Below are positions 27,259-34,465 of a stretch of DNA of 64,000 nucleotides, one piece after another. A program made the position numbers and the translations under genes. The stretch is from Tepidisphaeraceae bacterium (GTDB lineage Bacteria; Planctomycetota; Phycisphaerae; Tepidisphaerales; Tepidisphaeraceae): contig DASYHQ010000018.1 of NCBI GenBank assembly GCA_035998445.1, forward strand, positions 186,001-250,000, given 5' to 3'. The notes below the pieces were generated by a model. The model did no database searches and was not told the origin of the DNA. It was given only the letters and a program-made list of their open reading frames with translations. Position 1 is the stretch's first letter; every line of letters starts with the position of its first letter.

Positions 27259-28014
27259 TTACGCCCGGCGCCGCCGCATCAGCAGTGGCGCCCCGACGGC
27301 CGCCGCGAGCAGGCCGGTCGGCTCCGGCACGGCGACGGCGGTGTAGTTGATGACGGGGCGAAACGCCTCATTAACGGCATTGGCGCTGTAATTTGAAATG
27401 CGGTCGAACTCACCCCCGGCCGGGTTATCCGGGTTGATGCGCAGGAACACGTAGTTGCCGATGCCGGTCCCCGCGGCGTACTGCGCGTTCAGGTACGCCA
27501 ACAGGGCGGTGTCGCCACTCAAGCTGGTCGTCTTGGTCACGTTGGTTGCGAACCGGTTCGTGTTGCTCGCGTTGATGAAGTTGTCCTGGATCGGCGTGGC
27601 GTCGGTCGCGTCGATGCCGCCCAGGAAGAAATCGGTGTTCGACACGCTCGCCGACGGACGGGCGCCGAGCCCGTACAGATCGTGCGAGATGCCGCCGTTG
27701 AACCCGTCGATGCTGTTGGCGGCAGCGATCGTCATCGTGAAGCTGGCCGACGTGAACGGCGCGGGAATCGCGCCCAGGTTCGGCAATTGGAAGACGTAGA
27801 CCGAGTTGTTGATGTTGCTGAACGTCCGCCCGGAGTCGATGGTTCCCGCGCCGTCGGCCGCGACGGTGCCACCACCGTCGGTCGGGGGGGTTGGGCTCGC
27901 GACGCTTACCTGCGTGTCTGCCGTGTTACCGGCGATCACCGCGGCGTGGGAGATCCCGGCCAAGCTTGCCACGGTTGCGACGACGGCCCCAAACAGGAAA
28001 TGCGGACGCTGCAT
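27259..28014 (-). CDS. PEP-CTERM surface protein
   Basis: A 251-aa exported protein: signal peptide MQRPHFLFGAVVATVASLAG..HAA and C-terminal VPEPTGLLAAAVGAPLLMRRRRA (PEP motif, membrane segment, Arg cluster). The body is Asn/Thr/Ala-rich and beta-like (FTSASFTMTIAAANSIDG, YVFLRINPDNPAGGEFD), resembling DNRLRE-like or cohesin-type surface domains only loosely. Probably sorted to the cell surface by an exosortase encoded elsewhere. Confidence 0.85.
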   Translation of the reverse strand: MQRPHFLFGAVVATVASLAGISHAAVIAGNTADTQVSVASPTPPTDGGGTVAADGAGTIDSGRTFSNINNSVYVFQLPNLGAIPAPFTSASFTMTIAAANSIDGFNGGISHDLYGLGARPSASVSNTDFFLGGIDATDATPIQDNFINASNTNRFATNVTKTTSLSGDTALLAYLNAQYAAGTGIGNYVFLRINPDNPAGGEFDRISNYSANAVNEAFRPVINYTAVAVPEPTGLLAAAVGAPLLMRRRRA

Positions 28015-28128
28015 AAACGCTCCTCCTCAATCTTGCCCTTCGACGTGAAGACCGGCATTCACCGCCGTCGCACCAAGTGCGACGTACGACCTCACCGGCC
28101 TTGTATCACCCGTTCGCTATTCATCGAC

Positions 28129-29298
28129 TCAAGCGATGTGCGATCTCACCGTGCCACCCACCTGTAGACCGCAGGGCAGGTAAGCCTCGCCCGCCACCGG
28201 CCGATCCTCGGCCGCCAGCCTCGCCATGTGCGCCAGTTGGCGGCCCATGGCTCGCAGCGGCAGTTGCACGGTCGTCACCGGCAGGCCCGACAACCACTCG
28301 GTGCCGGGCAGGCGTTGTTCGAAGCTGACCACGCTCACGTCCTCCGGCACGCGCAGCTCGCCGGCGCGCACCAGTTGGTCGACGCAGAACATCGGCACGA
28401 AGCTCGTCGGCACCAGCGCCGTCGGTCGGGCGCGCCTCAGGTACTGCCGTAGGGCGGCGATCGCATCGTTGGCGGTCGCCGGCGTGGTGGCGGCGGGCAT
28501 CCAGTGGACGAGCGACTCGTCCACCTCCAGCCCTGCGGCCCGCATCGCGTCGAAGTAGGCCTCGTGGCGGTCGAACGTCCAGCGCTCCACCTGCCGTTGC
28601 ACGACCAGCCCGATGCGCCTGTGACCGTGTTCGACCAGGTGCCGCACCGCCAGCGTCATGCCGTGCCGGTTGTCCTCGCAGACCGCGGGCAACCCGAGCG
28701 ACACGTGCGGCGTGCCGGCGAGCAGGCACTTCACGCCCAGCTTCTGCGCGTCGCGGATCACGAACGCCTGCTTCGGCTCGGCCGACAGGCAGGCCAGCAC
28801 GTCGGGCGGGCTTTGCGACAGGCGGCGCGACAGCGCGTCGACGTCGCGGTCGCGGTTGCCCAGCAGTTCGACGCGCACGCCATGCTGTTCGGCCGCCTCA
28901 TCCATGCCTTCCAGCACCGGCGGGGTGTACCAGTCGTGCGCCAAGTCGCCGATGGCGAAGATCAGCACCGCCAGACGGACCAGCTGCCGTTCACCCCCGC
29001 GATCTTCGCGTCCCGCGGTGGTCGCGTCCCGAAGTACGTCGGCATACGCAGCGCGCGGCCCGACGAACGTGCCGTCACCAATCCGACGATCGATCCAACC
29101 ATCCCGCGACAACTCATCCAGAGCCCGGCGAACGGTCGAACGACTCAGCTTGGACCGTTCGACAACTTCCGCATCCGTCAAGAACCGGCTACCCACCGGC
29201 GGCTGCGCCGTGCGAATGTATGCCGCAATCCGATCCCGCAGCACCTTCGCCGCATTGCGATTAGGAAACTCAAGTCCAAGATCGGGAATGGCTAACAT
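28129..29298 (-). CDS. GntR/LacI-type (AraR-like) transcriptional regulator
   Basis: A 389-aa repressor. Residues ~12-85 are a GntR winged helix (VLRDRIAAYIR, LTDAEVVERSKLSRSTVRRALDELSRDGWI, GDGTFVGP). The remainder is a periplasmic-binding-protein-like sugar sensor as in LacI (LAVLIFAIGD, VRHLVEHGHRRIGLVV, VVSFEQRLPGTEWLSGLPVTTV). Such GntR-LacI hybrids (AraR type) bind DNA until a sugar is bound. The palindrome at 29406-29422 in its upstream region is a candidate site, implying autoregulation. It may also control the adjacent surface-protein genes on the same strand. Confidence 0.88.
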   Translation of the reverse strand: MLAIPDLGLEFPNRNAAKVLRDRIAAYIRTAQPPVGSRFLTDAEVVERSKLSRSTVRRALDELSRDGWIDRRIGDGTFVGPRAAYADVLRDATTAGREDRGGERQLVRLAVLIFAIGDLAHDWYTPPVLEGMDEAAEQHGVRVELLGNRDRDVDALSRRLSQSPPDVLACLSAEPKQAFVIRDAQKLGVKCLLAGTPHVSLGLPAVCEDNRHGMTLAVRHLVEHGHRRIGLVVQRQVERWTFDRHEAYFDAMRAAGLEVDESLVHWMPAATTPATANDAIAALRQYLRRARPTALVPTSFVPMFCVDQLVRAGELRVPEDVSVVSFEQRLPGTEWLSGLPVTTVQLPLRAMGRQLAHMARLAAEDRPVAGEAYLPCGLQVGGTVRSHIA

Positions 29299-29672
29299 TG
29301 TGAACCCTGTATCAGATAGACCCTTGGTGCCTTCTCCCCCTCAAATATGCCTCTCTGGGAGCTAGAAGCAAACTGAAAGATCAACAGCGACGAGAAAATT
29401 GGCCTAAATGTATTATACATTTGGCGCAACATGTGAAATCATATCTGTCGATCTAGAGCCGTAGCCCCGAACGACGACGGTTTTGCCACCGATTCGCCGA
29501 TCTCAGCCCGGGAAAGCGCCGATCAAACGTCTGCTTTTGAGAGAACCGGCCAAGAACGGCTAGAAGATCCGATATCGCGTCTGCCGCAGCGGGCGAACAT
29601 GTAGACGAAGAGATGTGGTCCAGCGACGTTCGCCAGGATGCTACCAGAACACGGATCGGCGCACCGAATGAC
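29299..29672. other. Gene-free regulatory stretch
   Basis: 374 bases lacking a credible gene. The part near 29300-29430 is AT-richer than its surroundings and should hold the promoter of the minus-strand regulator, including the palindrome at 29406-29422. Nothing further is seen in 29440-29670. Confidence 0.5.
29406..29422. promoter_or_regulatory. Palindromic operator candidate
   Basis: AAATGTATTATACATTT: perfect 8-bp arms around one central T, 107 bp upstream of the GntR/LacI regulator start. The TGTA-n-TACA form matches operators of AraR-type GntR proteins. Confidence 0.55.
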
Positions 29673-29712
29673 CAAAAAGAAAAGGCCCGCTTCCAAATGG
29701 AAACGGGCCTTG
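29673..29712 (-). terminator. Rho-independent terminator of tRNA-fMet
   Basis: On the minus strand a stem with outer AAGGCCCG/CGGGCCTT and inner TTTCCA/TGGAA-type pairing is followed by TTTTCTTTTT. It lies 6 bases past the 3' end of the tRNA. Confidence 0.9.
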
Positions 29713-29717
29713 ACAAG

Positions 29718-29791
<74 letters not shown>

Positions 29792-29888
29792 ATTGAGATT
29801 CGGATCATAGGTTTGGCGTTGGGCGTGTCAAGGGGCGGCGATGGCGAATTGTGGAGAAGGCATCCAAAGGGTTTTCATTTCGGATGCG

Positions 29889-29914
29889 TAGCGGGATCGA
29901 TTATGATCCCGCTA
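29889..29914 (+). promoter_or_regulatory. Hairpin covering the likely start of the diguanylate cyclase gene
   Basis: A perfect 10-bp stem (29889-29898 with 29905-29914, TAGCGGGATC/GATCCCGCTA) with a 6-base loop ends on the A of the ATG at 29914. It could mask initiation. If translation starts at 29851 it is simply coding sequence. Confidence 0.35.
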
Positions 29915-31320
29915 TGCATCGGGCCGCCTTCGACCGCGTATTACTAATTGGGGATACCGACCGCCACGTGCAGGCGGCGGTGCGGGATGCGCTACCGATG
30001 AGTCAGGTGGTCAACGTGGCCAACGTGTTCGACGGGATCGCCGAGCTTGCCACCGGGGAATTCTCGACCGTGTTGGCGGCGGCGGAGCCGATCGAGCGGC
30101 GGCCGGAGGCGGCGGTGCGGACGCTGCGCGATCTCACCGGCGCCGGTCGGCTCGTGTTGTTTGGGCATCCCACGCTTGAGCCGCTCAGCCGGAAGATGCT
30201 GGAGTTCGGCGTCGATGATTATCTCGTGACGCCGGCGCAGACGAACGAGTTGAAGCAGATGTTCGTCAGCGCGCCGATGCGCATCGCGCCCAACGAGCCA
30301 TTGTCCAACGGCAACGGCGTCGCGGACGAGTCGGACGAAGTCGAATCGCATCGCGCACCTCACGTTAAAGTTTCACCGTTCGCGGCCGTGCCGTTGACCG
30401 ATGCCGTGCTCGACGCGCTCGTACAATTTCCGCACGACCCCGTCGCCGGCGCGGTTCGGCAGATCGCGGTGTCGCTGCCGGAGCCGGCGACGCTGAAGCT
30501 GTTCAAAGCGGACCAGACGCTGCCGGAACCCGTCGAGGGCATGACGTCTCACGGGCACCCGGTTCGGCTCGGCGGCGCGGTTCACTCGCAGCTTCAGTTG
30601 AACGTGTCGGAAAACGTGCCCGACGACGAGGCCCGGCACTTCCTCTCGCAGGTCGCGCATCAACTCGGCAAGCTCGCGACGCTGCAGGAGCGCCACGCGC
30701 AACTTCAGAAGCTGGCGATCACCGACGAGCTCACCGGCGTCTACAACGGCCGCTACTTCCGCCATTTTCTGTCGAAGATCCTCGACAAGGCCAAGGCGAT
30801 GCGCTTCCCCGTCACGCTGTTGCTCTTCGATATCGACAACTTCAAGAAGTACAACGACCAGTTCGGCCACTCGGTGGGCGACGAGATCTTGAAGCAGACG
30901 TCGGCCCTCATGAAGCGCTGCGTGCGCGAGCACGACTGCGTGGCCCGCATCAGTGGCGACGAGTTCGCGGTCGTCTTCTGGGAAAAGGAAGGCCCGCGCA
31001 CACCGCTGCCCAGTGGCGTCGCCGGTAGCGGTGGCATGCCGGGCCGGCCACCGCAGACGCCGTTGCAGGTCTTCCAGCGCTTCCGCGCGTTGCTGAATCG
31101 GCAAGAATTCAACGGTCTGGGCGCCAAGGGCCAAGGTGTGCTGACGATCAGCGGCGGGCTGGCGGTTTACCCATACGATGCGCAGACCGCCGAGGAACTG
31201 TACGACGCCGCCGACAAGGCCCTCATGTTCGGCAGCAAGAAGGCGGGCAAGAACACGATCTTCCTCGTCGGCAGCGACGAGCCCCCGCGCCTGCCTCCAC
31301 TGTCGGTGGAGGAACTGTAA
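29914..31320 (+). CDS. Diguanylate cyclase with degenerate receiver domain
   Basis: A 468-aa protein. Residues ~1-115 look like a response-regulator receiver fold (VLLIGDTDRHVQAAVRDAL, ...FGVDDYLVTPAQTNEL) but the phospho-acceptor Asp position reads TVLAAAEP, so phosphorylation is unlikely. The C-terminal GGDEF domain starts ITDELTGVYNGRYF, has LLLFDIDNFKKYNDQFGHSVGDE and the active-site motif as SGDEF. The inhibitory RxxD site (REHD) sits at the usual spacing. It should make cyclic-di-GMP from GTP in the cytoplasm. A Pro/Gly insert lies after SGDEFAVVFW. Its stop abuts trpF. The start could be 29851. Confidence 0.88.
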   Translation: MHRAAFDRVLLIGDTDRHVQAAVRDALPMSQVVNVANVFDGIAELATGEFSTVLAAAEPIERRPEAAVRTLRDLTGAGRLVLFGHPTLEPLSRKMLEFGVDDYLVTPAQTNELKQMFVSAPMRIAPNEPLSNGNGVADESDEVESHRAPHVKVSPFAAVPLTDAVLDALVQFPHDPVAGAVRQIAVSLPEPATLKLFKADQTLPEPVEGMTSHGHPVRLGGAVHSQLQLNVSENVPDDEARHFLSQVAHQLGKLATLQERHAQLQKLAITDELTGVYNGRYFRHFLSKILDKAKAMRFPVTLLLFDIDNFKKYNDQFGHSVGDEILKQTSALMKRCVREHDCVARISGDEFAVVFWEKEGPRTPLPSGVAGSGGMPGRPPQTPLQVFQRFRALLNRQEFNGLGAKGQGVLTISGGLAVYPYDAQTAEELYDAADKALMFGSKKAGKNTIFLVGSDEPPRLPPLSVEEL

Positions 31321-32013
31321 GTGCAGGCCGCCATGAATCGCACGCGCGTGAAGATCTGTGGCGTCCGCCGGTCGGTCGACGCGATCGCCGCCGCACGCGC
31401 GGGCGCCGATGCGGTCGGTCTGGTGCTGCACCCCGCTGCTAAGCGCAACGTCGAGATCAGAACCGCCCGCGACATCCTCGCGGTGCTGCCACCATTCGTC
31501 ACGCCGGTCGGCTTGTTCGTCGATGCGACGATCCCGCACATCCTGAAGACCACGCACGACCTTGGCCTGCGGCATGTGCAGTTGAACGGCCAGGAGTCGC
31601 CAGAGTTCGTCGCGAACCTGCCCGGCCTGCGCGTCGTGAAAGCCATCCGCGTGAACCGTGACACGTTCACCGCCACGCTAGACCTTTGGCGCCGATCGGT
31701 CGCACAGATGGACATGCGTCACCTGACCGGCCTCGTGCTGGAACCCGACAACACCGGCCACGCCGGTGGCAGTGGTGTTGCGAACGACTGGGCGGCGGTC
31801 GTCGACGCCGCCACCCGCGGCGCGTTCGAAGGCCTGCCCCCGATCATCGCGGCCGGTGGCTTGTCGCCCGACAACGTCGCCGATGTCGTGAGGGCCGTTC
31901 GACCGTACGCCGTCGATGTCAGCAGTGGTGTCGAGGACGGAGTGATCGGTGAGAAGTCCGCCGCGAAGATCGCCGCGTTCGTCGCCGCCGTCGCGCTGGC
32001 GGAACGGGGTTGA
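31321..32013 (+). CDS. trpF: Phosphoribosylanthranilate isomerase
   Basis: A 230-aa TIM-barrel enzyme of tryptophan synthesis, isomerising N-(5-phosphoribosyl)anthranilate. The family hallmarks are present: VKICGV (catalytic Cys), ADAVGLVLHPAAKR, PVGLFVDA, HVQLNG, LEPDNTGHAGGSG (catalytic Asp and phosphate grip), IIAAGGLSPDNV and AVDVSSGVEDG. The GTG at 31321 has GGAGG upstream inside the end of the diguanylate cyclase gene. The ATG at 31333 is the alternative. No other trp gene is near. Confidence 0.95.
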   Translation: MQAAMNRTRVKICGVRRSVDAIAAARAGADAVGLVLHPAAKRNVEIRTARDILAVLPPFVTPVGLFVDATIPHILKTTHDLGLRHVQLNGQESPEFVANLPGLRVVKAIRVNRDTFTATLDLWRRSVAQMDMRHLTGLVLEPDNTGHAGGSGVANDWAAVVDAATRGAFEGLPPIIAAGGLSPDNVADVVRAVRPYAVDVSSGVEDGVIGEKSAAKIAAFVAAVALAERG

Positions 32014-32689
32014 TCGACGGGCATTCTCCGCTTCTTCTGTAGGACCGGCATTCCTGCCTGTCTCTCCCCCCGTATTCCTTCATCTGGCTTCTGTGGCACA
32101 GACATTCTCGCCTGTGTCTCTTCTGTCTTTCTCTTTTCCTGTTGGGACGGACATTCTTCTCTGTCTCTCCATGAGCGACTGTTGCGCCCTCATCGAAGGA
32201 GAAGAGACGCGAAGTCGCGAAGCCACGAAGAAGTCGCGAAGACGACACTGCGACCTCACGCGGCGGCGGCGGTTTGGGCAAGGCAAAACGCGAATCCCTG
32301 CACCATTATGCACCATTGTGCAACATCGGGTGATGGTCGAGGAGCCCCCGACAGCAATCACGTCGGCTATTCGGTTGTCAAAGAGCACGTTATCCATCTC
32401 TCCGCACGCGCTGCGCGATTGAGGCAGTTGATGCGCAACGCTCTCTCTTTTTTCCTTCGCGTCCTCCTTCGCGCCTTCGCGTCTCTTCCTGTGCCCTATC
32501 GCGGCTCCGCCGCGCGGCACATAAGAATGTCCGCCCCACTGGAAGACAGAAGACGAAAGACAGGAAGAGACACAGGCAAGAATGCCTGTGCCACAGAAGA
32601 GAGGATACGGGGGGAGAGAAAGGCCGGGGGGAGAAGACAGGCAGGAATGCCTGTCCTACAGAAGATCGAGCACGCCTCAACCGGCGGCT
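32014..32689. repeat. Composite fold-back repeat filling a gene-free stretch
   Basis: 676 bases with no real gene. Two arms (about 32030-32240 and 32440-32668) are imperfect inverted copies made of degenerate units around CAGGCATTCCTGCCTGTC, with CTGTAGGACAGG / CTGTGGCACAGG variants, plus a CGCGAAGnCGCGAAG tract. The unit gives spurious peptides such as GQAFLPV and RQECLSYR in all frames. The middle (32250-32430) is unique sequence. No transposase is present. Confidence 0.75.
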
Positions 32690-33793
32690 CTACTGCTTCT
32701 TTCCCATCGATTCGAACAGCGGGTTCGTGATCGCCAGCTTCACCGTTGGCATGGCCGGCGACTCAACATCGTCCACCGCCCCGCCGAACTCCGAGGCGTC
32801 CGCGGCGTCATCGTCGGGCGGCGCGACGTCGGGGCGGTACAGGCGGCCGCTGAAGGCCTTCATGTACTCGGTCCAGTTGCCGTCGGCGTTGGCGCTCGCC
32901 TCGCCGCGCGTGGCGCCGAGCGACATCATCAGCTTCGCGTCGAGATTCTCGATCGTGTGCACCGCGATGGCCTCCGGCGTGCTGGGCGTGCGGGCGGCGC
33001 CGTGTTCGGGCAAACCGTGGTGGCTCAGCACGATGTGCTGCATCACGTCGATCAGGCACTGCGGGATTTCCTCGCCCAGCGCGATCGCGGCCGCCTCGGC
33101 CTTCTGTTCGATCCACATCGCGCCTTTGACGACGTGGCCGACCAGTTGGCCGCAGTCGGTGTAACCGAAGGCCGTCTCGTACTTCAGTTCCCACGTCTTG
33201 GCCAGGTCGTGCACGAAGACGCCCGCCACCACCACGTCGCGGTTCAGGCCGGGATAGAACCGGCAGATGGCGTCGGCCACCTCGACGGCGTTCAGCGTGT
33301 GCTCGAGCAGCCCACCCAGGAACGCGTGGTGGAACGTCTGCGCCGCAGGCGCTTTCTGGAACTCGTTCATCAGCTTCGTGTCGGCGAAGTAGGCCTCCAT
33401 CAGCGCCCGCAAATGGCGGTTGCGCACGCCCAGCACCAGCCCCTTCAGCTTGGCGAACATCTCGGGGATGTCCCTGGTCGTCATGGGCATCAGATCGCCC
33501 ATGTCGAACGAGCCCTCCTTGGCCGGCCACACCGCCTCGATGATCACCTGCGTGTTGCCCTGATAATTCTCCACCCGGCAGCGGGCCTTCAGGAACCCAT
33601 TATCCGGCAGCGCGTTGAACAACTCGCGCGACGCGTTCCACATGCGGGCCGTCACCTGCTGCGACTTGTCGGAGATAAACCCCTTGATGTAATGCTTCCC
33701 GTTCGACCCCGCTGCGAACTGCTTGTTGGCAAGCACGAAGACGTCTTCCAAGATATCGCCGGGCTGGGCATCGCGAAGGTAACGTTGTCGCAT
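32690..33793 (-). CDS. OB-fold/HD-domain 3'-5' exoribonuclease, YhaM-like
   Basis: A 367-aa cytoplasmic protein. The N-terminal OB-fold (about 1-95; YLRDAQPGDILEDVFVLANKQ, VTARMWNASRELF) is followed by an HD phosphohydrolase domain: HHAFLGGLLEHTLNAVEVA, VVVAGVFVHDLAKTWEL (HD motif) and LSHHGLPEHGAARTPSTPEAI, matching YhaM/Cbf1 nucleases that trim RNA or single-stranded DNA 3' ends. The C-terminal ~50 residues are acidic and low complexity. It is preceded by no operon partner. Confidence 0.88.
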   Translation of the reverse strand: MRQRYLRDAQPGDILEDVFVLANKQFAAGSNGKHYIKGFISDKSQQVTARMWNASRELFNALPDNGFLKARCRVENYQGNTQVIIEAVWPAKEGSFDMGDLMPMTTRDIPEMFAKLKGLVLGVRNRHLRALMEAYFADTKLMNEFQKAPAAQTFHHAFLGGLLEHTLNAVEVADAICRFYPGLNRDVVVAGVFVHDLAKTWELKYETAFGYTDCGQLVGHVVKGAMWIEQKAEAAAIALGEEIPQCLIDVMQHIVLSHHGLPEHGAARTPSTPEAIAVHTIENLDAKLMMSLGATRGEASANADGNWTEYMKAFSGRLYRPDVAPPDDDAADASEFGGAVDDVESPAMPTVKLAITNPLFESMGKKQ

Positions 33794-33935
33794 GGCCCCG
33801 TTCTACGGCAACGACGGGATGGGGGCAAGAAGGGGCGGAGTAACGGATCAGCCTTCAATGGCCGGCCGGCCAGGCGCCGAGCCGCGTTGGACTCACAAAG
33901 ACCGCTCCGCCCGGCCGGTCCGTTGCCGTGCGTGG

Positions 33936-34376
33936 TTAGAGGGCACCGCCGGACGGCCGCACCTTCAGCTTCGCGAACCACTCGACGTCATCGGCGGCAG
34001 CGTCGGCTTGCCCGCGGACATACTCGTGTGCGTCCGTCAGCCCAGACCGCACCGCCTCGATGCTCTCCGGCCGGTTTAACGTCTCGAAGCGCCGCGCGAG
34101 ATGGCCCAATGAGACGATCGCGTTGCCTCGGACGTTGAAGTGCGGGTGACGAGCAAGGCGAAGGCAAAAGTCCTCAAACCACGCGAGATCTTCGGAATGG
34201 GGGCCGACGCTGATCGCGACAAGGAGCAGTTCCCCCGGATCGTTTCGTTCGAGCGCGGCCTCGGCATCCGGGACTTCAACCGGTTCGATAACCTGATAGA
34301 TGCGTCGCTCTGAGCCATATAATCGACCGACGTTGAATGCCCTGTCCGGCTCCGACCACGCTTCGAACGACGCGGA
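33936..34376 (-). pseudogene. HEAT-like protein with damaged or missing 5' end
   Basis: About 146 residues look genuinely coding (RIYQVIEPVEVPDAEAAL, ELLLVAISVGPHSEDLAWFE, NVRGNAIVSLGHLARRFE), forming HEAT-like helical repeats. No in-frame ATG, GTG or TTG precedes this part before the end of the upstream gene. The only nearby ATG (34462) is in another frame. So the start codon is lost, a frameshift has occurred, or a rare codon is used. The open frame running further to 34991 is a shadow of the upstream gene. Confidence 0.5.
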
Positions 34377-34465
34377 CCGTGACGTTCGGGGCCGGGCCCG
34401 CGGCGGGCGATCGGCGCGCCGGACGTGCAGCCGAGCGCGCCCGCGACGGAAAAATTGAGCATGCT

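Noticed and set aside
29453-29716. 87-codon minus-strand open frame beside tRNA-fMet
   Set aside because: It overlaps the tRNA terminator, lacks a ribosome site and has no coding character.
32182-34138. Open frames through the repeat region and the YhaM-like gene on the plus strand
   Set aside because: They are made of repeat-derived peptides (RQECLSYR, GQAFLPV) and antisense shadow.
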